Origin: Paraescarpia echinospica
Taxonomy: Eukaryota; Annelida; Polychaeta; Sabellida; Siboglinidae
DNA: 64,000 nucleotides
NCBI GenBank assembly: GCA_020002185.1
Contig: CM034543.1
Coordinates: 55,476,832-55,540,831, forward strand
Direction: 5' to 3'
Shown: piece by piece, positions 21,501 to 36,249 of the stretch
Position numbering within the stretch: the stretch's first letter is position 1
Layout of the letters: every line of letters begins with the position of its first letter
Translations under genes and position numbers: made by a program
The notes under the pieces: generated by a model
Database searches by the model: none
Seen by the model: only the letters and a program-made list of their open reading frames with translations
Told to the model about the DNA's origin: nothing

Positions 21501-24500
21501 CCATTACTCCTACCCATGGAGCAACAAATCCTGGGCAACAGATACCACCATGATTCCCACCCGTGGAGCAACAAACACAGGGCATCAGATACCACATTTA
21601 CTTCCACCCATGAAGCAACAAAACCTGGGCATCAGATACCAACAATATTCCCACCCATGGAGCAACAAACACTGGGCATCAGATACCACCATTACTCCCA
21701 CCCATGGAGAAACAAACCCAGGGCATCATATACCACCATTACTCCCACCCATGGAACAACAAACCCAGGGCAACAGATACCACTATTACTCCCTCCCATG
21801 GAGCAACAAACCCTGGGCATCATATATAAACATTACTCCCACCCATGGAGCAACAAACCCAAAGCATCAGATACCTCCATTACTCCCACCCATTGAGCAA
21901 CAAACCCAAGGCATCAGATACCACCATTACTCCCACCCATGGAGCATCAAACACTGGGAATCACATACCACCATTAATCCCACCCATGGAGAAACAAACC
22001 CAGGACATCAGATACCACCATTTCTCCCCCCCCCCATGGAGCAACAAACCCAGGGCATCAGATACCAACATTACTCTCACCCATAGAGTAACAAATCCAA
22101 GGCATCAGATACCACCATTACTCCCACCCATGGAGCAACAAACCCAAGGCATCAGATACCACCATTACTCCCAACCACGGAGCAAAAAACCCAAGACATC
22201 AGATACCACCATTACTCCCACACATGGAGCAACAAACCCAAGGCATCAGATACCACCATTACTCCCACACATGGAGCAACAAACCCAAGACATCAGATAC
22301 CACCATTACTCCCACACATGGAGCAACAAACCCAGGGCATCATATACCACCGTTACTCCCACCCATGGAGCAACAAACCCAAGCCATCAGATACCAATTT
22401 TATTCCCACACAAGGAGCAACAAACCCAGGGCATCAGATACCACCATTAGTCCCACCCATGGAGCAAAAAATACAAGGAATCAGATACCACCATTAATCC
22501 CACCCATGGAGCAACAAACCCTGGGCATCATATATAAACATTACACCCACCCATGGAGCAACATACCATGGGTATCAGATACAACCATTACTCCCACCCA
22601 TGGAGCAACAAACCCAAGGCATCAGATACCAATTTTATTCCCACCCAAGGAGCAACAAACCCAGGGCATCAGATACCACCATTAGTCCCACCCATGGAGC
22701 AAAAAATACAAGGAATCAGATACCACCATTACTCTCACCCATGGAGCAATAAACCCTGGACATCAGATATAAACAATACTCCCACCCATGGATCAACAAA
22801 ACCAAGGCATCAGATACCTCCATTACTCCCACCCATGGAGCAATAAACCCTGGACATCAGATATAAACAATACTCCCACCCATGGATCAACAAAACCAAG
22901 GCATCAGATACCTCCATTACTCCCGCCCATGGAGCAAGAAACCCAAGGCATCAGATACCACCATTACTCCCACCCATGGAGCAACAAACCCTGGGCAACA
23001 TATACCAACTTTACTCCCACCCATGGAGCATCAAACACTGTGCATCAGATACCACCATTACTCCCACCCACGGAGAAACAAACCCAGGACATCAGATACC
23101 ACCATTACTCCCTCCCATGGAGCAACAAACCCAAGGCATCATATACCACCATTAATCCCACCCATGGAGCAACAAATCCAAGGCATCATATACCACCATT
23201 ACTCCCACACATGGAGCAACAAACCCAGTGCATCAGATACCACCATTACTCCCACCCATGGAGCAACAAACCTTGGGCATCAGATATAAACATTACTCCC
23301 ACCCATGGTGCAACAAAACCAAGGCATCAGATACCTCCATTACTCCCACCCATGGAGCAACAAACACAAGGCATCAGATACCACCATTACTCCCACCCAT
23401 GGAGCAACAAACCCAGGGCATCAGATACCAAAATTACTCCCACCCATGAAGCAACAAATCCAAGGCATCAGATACCACCATTACTCCCACCCATGGAGCA
23501 ACAAACCCTATGCATGAGATACCACCATTACTCCCACCCATGGAGCAACAAACCCAAGGCATCAGATACCACCATTACTCCCACCCACGGAGCAACAAAC
23601 CCAAGGCATCAGATACCACCATTACTCCCACACATGGAGCAACAAACCCAGGGCATCAGATACAACCGTTACTCCCATCCATGGAGTAAAAAAACCAAGG
23701 CATCAGATATCACCATTACTCCCACCCATGGAGCATCAAACCCTGGGCATCAGATATAAACATTACTCCCACCCATGGTGCAACAAACCCAAGTCATCAG
23801 GTACCTCCATTACTCCCACCCATGGAGCAACAAACACAAGGCATCAGATACCACCATTACTCCTACCCATGGAGCAACAAATCCTGGGCAACAGATACCA
23901 CCATGATTCCCACCCGTGGAGCAACAAACACAGGGCATCAGATACCACATTTACTTCCACCCATGAAGCAACAAAACCTGGGCATCAGATACCAACAATA
24001 TTCCCACCCATGGAGCAACAAACACTGGGCATCAGATACCACCATTACTCCCACCCATGGAGAAACAAACCCAGGGCATCATATACCACCATTACTCCCA
24101 CCCATGGAACAACAAACCCAGGGCAACAGATACCACTATTACTCCCTCCCATCGAGCAACAAACCCTGGGCATCATATATAAACATTACTCCCACCCATG
24201 GAGCAACAAACCCAAAGCATCAGATACCTCCATTACTCCCACCCATTGAGCAACAAACCCAAGGCATCAGATACCACCATTACTCCCACCCATGGAGCAT
24301 CAAACACTGGGAATCACATACCACCATTAATCCCACCCATGGAGAAACAAACCCAGGACATCAGATACCACCATTTCTCCCCCCCCATGGAGCAACAAAC
24401 CCAGGGCATCATATACCAACATTACTCTCACCCATGGAGTAACAAATCCAAGGCATCAGATACCACCATTACTCCCACACATGGAGCAACAAACCCAAGG

Positions 24501-27500
24501 CATCAGATACCACCATTACTCCCACACATGGAGCAACAAACCCAAGACATCAGATACCACCATTACTCCCACACATGGAGCAACAAACCCAGGGCATCAT
24601 ATACCACCGTTACTCCCACCCATGGAGCAACAAACCCAAGCCATCAGATACCAATTTTATTCCCACACAAGGAGCAACAAACCCAGGGCATCAGATACCA
24701 CCATTAGTCCCACCCATGGAGCAAAAAATACAAGGAATCAGATACCACCATTAATCCCACCCATGGAGCAACAAACCCTGGGCATCATATATAAACATTA
24801 CACCCACCCATGGAGCAACATACCATGGGTATCAGATACAACCATTACTCCCACCCATGGAGCAACAAACCCAAGGCATCAGATACCAATTTTATTCCCA
24901 CCCAAGGAGCAACAAACCCAGGGCATCAGATACCACCATTAGTCCCACCCATGGAGCAAAAAATACAAGGAATCAGATACCACCATTACTCTCACCCATA
25001 GACCAACAAACCCAGGGCATCAGATACCACCATTACTCCCACCCATGGAGCAATAAACCCTGGACATCAGATATAAACAATACTCCCACCCATGGATCAA
25101 CAAAACCAAGGCATCAGATACCTCCATTACTCCCGCCCATGGAGCAAGAAACCCAAGGCATCAGATACCACCATTATTCCCACACATGGAGCAACAAACC
25201 CTGGGCAACATATACCAACTTTACTCCCACCCATGGAGCATCAAACACTGGGCATCAGATACCACCATTACTCCCACCCACGGAGAAACAAACCCAGGAC
25301 ATCAGATACCACCATTACTCCCTCCCATGGAGCAACAAACCCAAGGCATCATATACCACCATTAATCCCACCCATGGAGCAACAAACCCAAGGCATCATA
25401 TACCACCATTACTCCCACACATGGAGCAACAAACCCAGGGCATCAGATACCACCATTACTCCCACCCATGGAGCAACAAACCTTGGGCATCAGATATAAA
25501 CATTACTCCCTCCCATGGTGCAACAAAACCAAGGCATCAGATACCTCCATTACTCCCACCCATGGAGCAACAAACACAAGGCATCAGATACCACCATTAC
25601 TCCCACCCATGGAGCAACAAACCCAGGGCATCAGATACCAAAATTACTCCCACCCATGAAGCAACAAATCCAAGGCATCAGATACCACCATTACTCCCAC
25701 CCATGGAGCAACAAACCCTATGCATGAGATACCACCATTACTCCCACCCATGGAGCAACAAACCCAAGGCATCAGATACCACCATTACCCCCACCAACGG
25801 AGCAACAAACCCAAGGCATCAGATACCACCATTACTCCCACACATGGAGCAACAAACCCAGGGCATCAGATACCACCGTTACACCCATCCATGGAGTAAA
25901 AAAACCAAGGCATCAGATATCACCATTACTCCCACCCATGGAGCACCAAACCCTGGGCATCAGATATAAACATTACTCCCACCCATGGTGCAACAAACCC
26001 AAGTCATCAGGTACCTCCATTACTCCCACCCATGGAGCAACAAACACAAGGCATCAGATACCACCATTACTCCTACCCATGGAGCAACAAATCCTGGGCA
26101 ACAGATACCACCATGATTCCCACCCGTGGAGCAACAAACACAGGGCATCAGATACCACATTTACTTCCACCCATGAAGCAACAAAACCTGGGCATCAGAT
26201 ACCAACAATATTCCCACCCATGGAGCAACAAACACTGGGCATCAGATACCACCATTACTCCCACCCATGGAGAAACAAACCCAGGGCATCATATACCACC
26301 ATTACTCCCACCCATGGAACAACAAACCCAGGGCAACAGATACCACTATTACTCCCTCCCATCGAGCAACAAACCCTGGGCATCAGATATAAACATTACT
26401 CCCACCCATGGAGCAACAAACCCAAAGCATCAGATACCTCCATTACTCCCACCCATTGAGCAACAAACCCAAGGCATCAGATACCTCCATTAATCCCACC
26501 CATGGAGCAACAAACCCTGGGCATCATATATAAACATTACACCCACCCATGGAGCAACATACCATGGTTATCAGATACAACCATTACTCCCACCCATGGA
26601 GCAACAAACCCAAGGCATCAGATACCAATTTTATTCCCACCCAAGGAGCAACAAACCCAGGGCATCAGATACCACCATTAGTCCCACCCATGGAGCAAAA
26701 AATACAAGGAATCAGATACCACCATTACTCCCACCCATAGACCAACAAACCCAGGGCATCAGATACCACCATTACTCCCACCCATGGAGCAATAAACCCT
26801 GGACATCAGATATAAACAATACTCCCACCCATGGATCAACAAAACCAAGGCATCAGATACCTCCATTACTCCCGCCCATGGAGCAAGAAACCCAAGGCAT
26901 CAGATACCACCATTACCCCCACCCATGGAGCAACAAATCCTGGGCAACATATACCAACTTTACTCCCACTCACGGAGCATCAAACACTGGGTATCAGATA
27001 CCACCATTACTCCCACCCATCAGAGAAACAAACCCTGGACATCAGATACCACCATTACTCCCTCCCATGGAGAAACAAACCCAAGGCATCATATACCCCC
27101 ATTAATCCCACCCATGGAGCAACAAACCCAAGGCGTCATATACCACCATTACTCCCACACATGGAGCAACAAACCCAGGGCATCAGATACCACCATTACT
27201 CCCACCCATGGAGCAACAAACCTTGGGCATCAGATATAAACATTACTCCCACCCATGGTGCAACAAAACCAAGGCATCTGATACCTCCATTACTCCCACC
27301 CATGGAGTAACAAACACAAGGCATCAGATACCACCATTACTCCCACCCATGGAGCAACAAACCCAGGGCATCAGATACCAAAATTACTCCCACCCATGAA
27401 GCAACAAATCCAAGGCATCAGATACCACCATTACTCCCACCCATGGAGCAACAAACCCTATGCATGAGATACCACCATTACTCCCACCCATGGAGCAACA

Positions 27501-27898
27501 AACCCAAGGCATCAGATACCACCATTACTCCCACCCACGGAGCAACAAACCCAAGGCATCAGATACCACCATTACTCCCACACATGGAGCAACAAACCCA
27601 GGGCATCAGATACCACCGTTACTCCCATCCATGGAGTAAAAAAACCAAGGCATCAGATACCACCATTACTCCCACCCATGGAGCAACAAACCCTGGGCAT
27701 CAGATATAAACATTACTCCCACCCATGGTGCAACAAACCCAAGTCATCAGGTACCTCCATTACTCCCACCCATGGAGCAACAAACACAAGGCATCAGATA
27801 CCACCATTACTCCTACCCATGGAGCAACAAACCCTGGGCAACAGATACCACCATGATTCCCACCCATGGAGCAACAAACACAGGGCATCAGATACCAC
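15502..27898 (+). repeat. Higher-order repeats of the 47-bp satellite
   Basis: A diagnostic variant (gcaacatacc followed by tgg.tatcagatacaac) begins blocks near 15502, 16630, 17662, 19166, 20247, 22553, 24810 and 26549. Intervals are 1128, 1032, 1504, 1081, 2306, 2257 and 1739 bp, i.e. about 24, 22, 32, 23, 49, 48 and 37 monomers. Blocks from 20247 onward share long identical strings (compare 20905, 23258, 25468, 27208 and 21375, 23728, 25938, 27678), so the youngest amplification is at the right, next to the gap. Confidence 0.85.
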
Positions 27899-28898
27899 NN
27901 NNNNNNNNNNNNNNNNNNNNNNNNNNNNNNNNNNNNNNNNNNNNNNNNNNNNNNNNNNNNNNNNNNNNNNNNNNNNNNNNNNNNNNNNNNNNNNNNNNNN
28001 NNNNNNNNNNNNNNNNNNNNNNNNNNNNNNNNNNNNNNNNNNNNNNNNNNNNNNNNNNNNNNNNNNNNNNNNNNNNNNNNNNNNNNNNNNNNNNNNNNNN
28101 NNNNNNNNNNNNNNNNNNNNNNNNNNNNNNNNNNNNNNNNNNNNNNNNNNNNNNNNNNNNNNNNNNNNNNNNNNNNNNNNNNNNNNNNNNNNNNNNNNNN
28201 NNNNNNNNNNNNNNNNNNNNNNNNNNNNNNNNNNNNNNNNNNNNNNNNNNNNNNNNNNNNNNNNNNNNNNNNNNNNNNNNNNNNNNNNNNNNNNNNNNNN
28301 NNNNNNNNNNNNNNNNNNNNNNNNNNNNNNNNNNNNNNNNNNNNNNNNNNNNNNNNNNNNNNNNNNNNNNNNNNNNNNNNNNNNNNNNNNNNNNNNNNNN
28401 NNNNNNNNNNNNNNNNNNNNNNNNNNNNNNNNNNNNNNNNNNNNNNNNNNNNNNNNNNNNNNNNNNNNNNNNNNNNNNNNNNNNNNNNNNNNNNNNNNNN
28501 NNNNNNNNNNNNNNNNNNNNNNNNNNNNNNNNNNNNNNNNNNNNNNNNNNNNNNNNNNNNNNNNNNNNNNNNNNNNNNNNNNNNNNNNNNNNNNNNNNNN
28601 NNNNNNNNNNNNNNNNNNNNNNNNNNNNNNNNNNNNNNNNNNNNNNNNNNNNNNNNNNNNNNNNNNNNNNNNNNNNNNNNNNNNNNNNNNNNNNNNNNNN
28701 NNNNNNNNNNNNNNNNNNNNNNNNNNNNNNNNNNNNNNNNNNNNNNNNNNNNNNNNNNNNNNNNNNNNNNNNNNNNNNNNNNNNNNNNNNNNNNNNNNNN
28801 NNNNNNNNNNNNNNNNNNNNNNNNNNNNNNNNNNNNNNNNNNNNNNNNNNNNNNNNNNNNNNNNNNNNNNNNNNNNNNNNNNNNNNNNNNNNNNNNNN
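27899..28898. other. Assembly gap (1000 N)
   Basis: Exactly 1000 undetermined bases, the usual placeholder for a gap of unknown size. It separates the 47-bp satellite from the 326-bp satellite, so their adjacency and distance are not proven by sequence. Confidence 0.99.
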
Positions 28899-31800
28899 TT
28901 TCGATCACGTTGATATGCGACATGTTTGAATCTAGAATACTGAATGCACTACTGCATTAGACAAGATAAAACATCAATCCGGAATGAGATTCCACTCCCA
29001 TAACTTACGTACTATTTTCTTGTAACTTACGTGACGGAGATTAAAGGGTACCATACATTCCCATTTGTGTTTAATCTAGTTATATGTGTAGCTTGATATC
29101 AGTCTAGCCTTCGTGAAGATTTGTAACATACAGGAAATCAATTTGGGGTAAGACCACATTACGGATCCGTCCGCGCAAAGAGTGCACTTGAAAATACCGT
29201 TTTGGTGTGATATGCGTGAATTTTTTTCGATCACTTTGACATGGGACATGTTTGAATCGAGAATACTGAATGTACTACTGCATTAGACAAGATAAAACAT
29301 CAAACAGGAATGAGTTTCCACTCCCATAACTTACGTACTATTTTCTTGTAACTTACGTGACGGAGATGAGAGGGTACCATACATTCCCCTTTGCGGTTAA
29401 TCTAGTTATATGTGTAGCTTGTTATCAGTCTAGCTTTCGTGAATATTTGTAACATGCAGGACATCAATTTGGGGTAAGACCACATTACGGATCCGTCCGC
29501 GCAAAGAGTGCACTTGAAAATACCGTTTTGGTGTGATATGCGTGAATTTTCTTCGATCACTTTGACATGGGACATGTTTGAATCAAGAATACTGAATGCA
29601 CTACTGCATTAGACAAGATAACACATCAAACCAGAATGAGTTTCCACTCCCATAACTTACGTACTATTTTCTTGTAACTTACGTGACGGAGATGAAACGG
29701 TACCATACATTCCCTTTGCGGTTAATCTAGTTATATGTGTAGCTTGTTATCAGTCTTGCCTTCTTGAAGATTTGTAACATGCAGGACATCAATTTGGGGT
29801 AAGACCACATTACGGATCCGTCCGCGCAAAGAGTGCACTTGAAAATACCGTTTTGGTGTGATATGCGTGAATTTTTTTCGAGCACTTTGACATGGGACTT
29901 GTCTGTTTCGAGAACACTGAATGTACTTCTTCATTAGACAAGATAAAACATCAATCCGGAATGAGTTTCAACTCCCATGACTTACGTACTATGTTCTTGT
30001 AACTTACGTGACGGAGATGAAAGGGTACCATACATTCCCCTTTGCGGTTATTCTAGTTATATGTGTAGCTTGATATCAGTCTAGCCTTCGTGAAGATTTG
30101 TAACATGCAGGACATCAATTGGGGTAAGACCACATTACTGATCCGTCCGCGCAAAGAGTGCACTTGAAAATACCGTTTTGGTGTGACATGCGTGAATTTC
30201 TTTCGATCACTTTGATATGCGACATGTTTGAATCTAGAATACTGAATGCACTACTGCATTAGACAAGATAAAACATCAATCCGGAATGAGATTCCACTCC
30301 CATAACTTACGTACTATTTTCTTGTAACTTACGTGACGGAGATTAAAGGGTACCATACATTCCCATTTGTGTTTAATCTAGTTATATGTGTAGCTTGATA
30401 TCAGTCTAGCCTTCGTGAAGATTTGTAACATGCAGGACATCAATTTGGGGTAAGACCACATTACGGATCCGTCCGCGCAAAGAGTGCACTTGAAAATACC
30501 GTTTTGGTGTGATATGCGTGAATTTTCTTCGATCACTTTGACATGGGACATGTTTGAATCAAGAATACTGAATGCACCACTGCATTTGACAATGTAACAC
30601 ATCAAACCAGAATGAGTTTCCACTCCGATAACTTACGTACTATTTTCTTGTAACTTACGTGACGGAGATGAGAGGGAACCATACATTCCCCTTTGCGGTT
30701 AATCTAGTTATATGTGTAGCTTGTTATCAGTCTAGCCTTCGTGAAGATTTGTAACATGCAGGACATCAATTTGGGGTAAGACCACATTACGGATCCGTCC
30801 GCGCAAAGAGTGCACTTGAAAATACCGTTTTGGTGTGATATGCGTGAATTTTTTCGATCACTTTGACATGGGACATGTTTGTTTCGAGAATACTGAATGT
30901 ACTACTGCATTAGACAAGATAAAACATCAAATGGGAATGAGTTTTCACACCTATAACTTACGTACTATTTTCTTGTAACTTACGTGACGGAGATGAAAGG
31001 GTAACATACATTCCCCTTTGCGGTTAATCTAGTTATATGTGTAGCTTGATATCAGTCTAGCCTTCGTGAAGATTTGTAACATGCAGGACATCAATTTGGG
31101 GTAAGACCACATTACGGATCCGTCCGCGCAAAGAGTGCACTTGAAAATACCGTTTTGGTGTGATATGCGTGAATTTTGTTCGATCACTTTGACGTGCGAC
31201 ATGTCTGTTTCGAGAATACTTAATGTACTACTTCAATAGACAAGATAAAACACCAAACCGGTATGAGTTTCCACTCCCTTAACTTACGTACTATTTTCTT
31301 GTCACTTACGTGACGGAGAGGAAAGGGTACCATTCATTCCCCTTTGCGGTTAATCTAGTTATATGTGTAGCTTGATATCAATCTAGCCTTCGTGAAGATT
31401 TGTAAAATGCAGGACATCAATTTGGGGTAAGACCACTTTACGGATCCGTCCGCGCAAAGAGTAACCTTGAAAATACCGTTTTGGTGTGATATGCGTGAAT
31501 TTTTTTCGATCACTTTCACATGGGACATGTTTGTTTAGAGAATACTGAATGTACTACTGCATTTGACAAGATAAAACATCAAACTGGAATGAGTTTTCAC
31601 TCCCTTAATTTACGTACTATTTTCTTGTAACTTACGTGACGGAGATTAAAGGGTACCATACATTCCCATTTGTGGTTAATCTAGTTATATGTGTAGCTTG
31701 ATATCAGTCTAGCCTTGTGAAGATATGTAACATGCAGGACATCAATTTGGGGTAAGACCACATTACGGATCCGTTCGCGCAAAGAGTGCACTTGAAAATA

Positions 31801-34800
31801 CCGTTTTGGTGTGATATGCGTGAATTTTTTAGATCACTTTGACATGGGACATGTTTGAATCGAGAATACTGAATGTACTACTGCATTAGACAAGATAAAA
31901 CATCAAACAGGAATGAGTTTCTACTCCCATAAATTACGTACTATTTTCTTTTAACTTACGTGACGGATATTAAAGGGTACCATACATTCCCCTTTGCGTT
32001 TAATGTAGTTATATGTGTAGCTTGATATCATTCTAGCCTTCGTTAAGATTTGTAACATGCAGGACATCAATTTGGGGTAAGACCACATTACGGATCCGTC
32101 CGCGCAAAGAGTGCACTAGAAAATACCGTTTTGGTGTGATATGCGTGAATTTCTTTCGATCATTTTGATATGCGACATGTTTGAATCTAGAATACTGAAT
32201 GCACTACTGCATTAGACAAGATAAAACATCAATCCGGAATGAGTTTCCACTCCCATAACTTACGTACTATGTTCTTGTAACTTACGTGACGGAGATGAAA
32301 GGGAACCATACACTACGGTTAATCGAGGTATATGTGTAGCTTGTTATCAGTCTAGCCTTCTTGAAGATTTGTAACATGCAGGACATCAATTTGGGGTAAG
32401 ACCACATTACTGATCCGTCCGCGCAAAGAGTGCACTTGAAAATACCGTTTTGGTGTGATATGCGTGAATTTTTTTCGATCACTTTGACATGGGACATGTC
32501 TGTTTCGAGAATACTGAATGTACTTCTTCATTAGGCAAGATAAAACATCAAACCGGAATGAGTTTCAACTCCCATAACTTACGTACTATTTTCTTGTAAC
32601 TTACGTGACGGAGATGAAAGGGTAACATACATTCCCCTTTGCGGTTAATCTAGTTATATGTGTAGCTTGATATCAGTCTATCCTTCGTGAAGATTTTTAA
32701 CATGCAGGACATCAATTTGGGGTAAGACCACATTACAGATCCGTCCGCGCAAAGAGTGCACTTGAAAATACCGTTTTGGTGTGATATGCGTGAATTTTTT
32801 TCGATCACTTTCTGATGGGACACGTTTGTTTCGAGAATACTGAATGTACTGCTGCATTAGACAAGATAAAACATCAAATGGGAATGAGTTTTCACACCTA
32901 TAACTTACGTACTATTTTCTTGTAACTTACGTGACGGAGATGAAAGGGTAACATACATTCCCCTTTGCGGTTAATCTAGTTATATGTGTAGCTTGATATC
33001 AGTCTAGCCTTCGTGAAGATTTGTAACATGCAGGACATCAATTTGGGGTAAGACCACATTACTGATCCGTCCGCGCAAAGAGTGCACTTGAAAATACCGT
33101 TTTGGTGTGATATGCGTGAATTTTTTTCGATCACTTTGACATGGGACATGTTTGAATCGAGAATACTGAATGCACCACTGCATTTGACAATATAACACAT
33201 CAAACCGGACTGAGTTTCCACTCCCATAACTTACGTACTATTTTCTTTTAACTTACGTGACGGAGATGAGAGGGTACCATACATTCCCCTTTGCGGTTAA
33301 TCTATTTATATGTGTAGCTTGTTATCAGTCTAGCCTTCGTGAAGATTTGTAACATGCAGGACATCAATTTGGGGTAAGACCACATTACGGATCCGTCCGC
33401 GCAAAGAGTGCACTTGAAAATACCGTTTTGGTGTGATATGCGTGAATTATCTTCGATCACTTTGACATGGGACATGTTTGAATCAAGAATACTGAATGCA
33501 CTACTGCATTAGACAAGATAACACATCAAACCAGATTGAGTTTCCACTCCCATAACTTACGTACTATTTTCTTGTAACTTACGTGACGGAGATGAAACGG
33601 TACCATACATTCCCATTTGCGGTTAATCTAGTTATATGTGTAGCTTGTTATCAGTCTTGCCTTCTTGAAGATTTGTAACATGCAGGACATCAATTTGGGG
33701 TAAGACCACATTACGGATCCGTCCGCGCAAAGAGTGCACTTGAAAATACCGTTTTGGTGTGATATGCGTGAATTTCTTTCGATCACTTTGATATGTGACA
33801 TGTTTTAATCTAGAATACTGAATGCACTACTGCATTAGACAAGATAAAACATCAATCCGGAATGAGATTCCACTCCCATAACTTACCGTACTATTTTGTT
33901 GTAACTTACGTGACGGAGATTAAAGGATACCATACATTCCCATTTGTGTTTAATCTAGTTATATGTGTAGCTTGATATCAGTCTAGCCTTCGTGAAGATT
34001 TGTAACATACAGGACATCAATTTGGGGTAAGACCACATTACGGATCCGTCCGCGCAAAGAGTGCACTTGAAAATACCGTTTTGGTGTGATATGCGTGAAC
34101 TTTTTTCGATCACTTTGACATGGGACATGTCTGTTTCGAGAATACTGAATGTACTTCTTCATTAGGCAAGATAAAACATCAAACCGGAAAGAGTTTCCAC
34201 TCCCATAACTTACGTAATATTTTCTTGTAACTTACGTGACGGAGATGAAAGGGTACCATACATTCCCCTTTGCGGTTAATCTAGTTATATGTGTAGCTTG
34301 ATAACAGTCTAGCCTTCGTGAAGATTTGTAACATGCAGGACATCAATTTGGGGTAAGACCACATTAAGGATCCGTCCGCGCAAAGAGTGCACTTGAAAAT
34401 ACCGTTTTGGTGTGATATGCGTGAATTTTGTTCGATCACTTTGACGTGCGACATGTCTATTTCGAGAATACTTAATGTACTACTTCAATAGACAAGATAA
34501 AACACCAAACCGGTATGAGTTTCCACTCCCTTAATTACGTACTATTTTCTTGTCACTTACGTGACGGAGATGAAAGGGTACCATTAATTCCCCTTTGCGG
34601 TTAATCTAGTTATATGTGTAGCTTGATATCAATCTAGCCTTCGTGAAGATTTGTAAAATGCAGGACATCAATTTGGGGTAAGACCACTTTACGGATCCGT
34701 CCGCGCAAAGAGTACACTTGAAAATACCGTTTTGGTGTGATATGCGTGAATTTCTTTCGATCACTTTGATATGCGACATGTTTGAATCTAGAATACTGAA

Positions 34801-36249
34801 TGCTCTACTGCATTAGACAAGATAAAACATCAATCCGGAATGAGTTTCCACTCCCATAACTTACGTACAATTTTCTTGTAACTTACGTGACGGAGATGAA
34901 AGGGTACCATACACTACCCTTTGCGGTTAATCTAGGTATATGTGTAGCTTGTTATCAGTCTTGCCTTCTTGAAGATTTGTAACATGCAGGACATCAATTT
35001 GGGGTAAGACCACATTACGGATCCGTCCGCGCAAAGAGTGCACTTGAAAATACCGTTTTGGTGTGATATGCGTGAATTTTTTTCGATCACTTTGACATGG
35101 GACATGTCTGTTTCGAGAATACTGAATGTACTTCTTGATTAGGCAAGATAAAACTTCAAACCGGAATGAGTTTCCACTCCCATAACTTACGTACTATTTT
35201 CTTGTAACTTACGTGACGGAGATGAAAGGGTACCATACATTCCCCTTTGCGGTTAATCTAGTTATATGTGTAGCTTGATATCAGTCTAGCCTTCGTGAAG
35301 ATTTGTAACATGCAGGACATCAATTTGGGGTAAGACCACATTACGGATCCGTCCGCGCAAAGAGTGCTCTTGAAAATACCGTTTTGGTGTGATATGCGTG
35401 AATTTCTTTCGATCACTTTGATATGCGACATGTTTGAATCTAGAATACTGAATGCACTACTGCATTAGACAAGATAAAACATCAATCCGGAATGAGATTC
35501 CACTCCCATAACTTACGTACTATTTTCTTGTAACTTACGTGACGGAGATTAAAGGGTACCATACATTCCCATTTGTGTTTAATCTAGTTATATGTGTAGC
35601 TTGATATCAGTCTAGCCTTCGTGAAGATTTGTAACATGCAGGACATCAATTTGGGGTAAGACCACATTACGGATCCGTCCGCGCAAAGAGTGCACTTGAA
35701 AATACCGTTTTGGTGTGATATGCGTGAATTTTTTTCGATCACTTTGACATGGGACATGTCTGTTTCGAGAATACTGAATGTACTTCTTCATTAGGCAAGA
35801 TAAAACATCAAACCGGAATGAGTTTCCACTCCCATAACTTACGTACTATTTTCTTGTAACTTACGTGACGGAGATGAAAGGGTACCATACATTCCCCTTT
35901 CCGGTTAATCTAGTTATATGTGTAGCTTGTTATCAATCTAGCCTTCGTGAAGATTTGTAACATGCAGGACATCAATTTGGGATAAGAGCACATTCCGGAT
36001 CCGTCCGCGCAAAGAGTGCACTTGTAAATACCGTTTTGGTGTGATATGCGTGAATTTTGTTCGATCTCTTTGACATGGGACAAGTTTGAATCGATAATAC
36101 TGAATGTACTACTGCATTAGACAAGATAAAACATCAAACAGGAATGAGTTTCCACTCCCATAAATTACGTACTATTTTCTTTTAACTTACGTGACGGATA
36201 TTAAAGGGTACCATACATTCCCCTTTGCGTTTAATCTAGTTATATGTGT

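Larger units (their letters stand above)
8660..27898 (+). repeat. 47-bp satellite array (about 410 units)
   Basis: Tandem 47-bp units (for example 8712-8758) starting gcatcagataccaccattac and continuing tcccacccatggagcaacaa, then acccaag, acccagg or accctgg. Most units carry a CCATGG (NcoI) site. The plus strand is C/A-rich and G-poor. The consensus has no TAA, TAG or TGA in the plus direction, and because 47 is not a multiple of three each frame cycles through all phases, giving a 47-residue peptide repeat in every plus frame (longest ORF 13201-15399, 732 codons). Stops arise only in variants such as attagtccc, attaatccc and tatataaac. No gene is called. The right end is cut by an assembly gap, so the true length is unknown. 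Confidence 0.97.

Noticed and set aside
8627..27898. Dozens of overlapping plus-strand ORFs encoding a 47-residue repeat
   Set aside because: The 47-bp unit lacks stop triplets in the plus direction, so all frames are open; ORF ends merely mark point variants.
1453..27898. CRISPR array
   Set aside because: Units are directly adjacent (36 or 47 bp period equals the unit) with no unique spacers, and the context is a eukaryotic intron.
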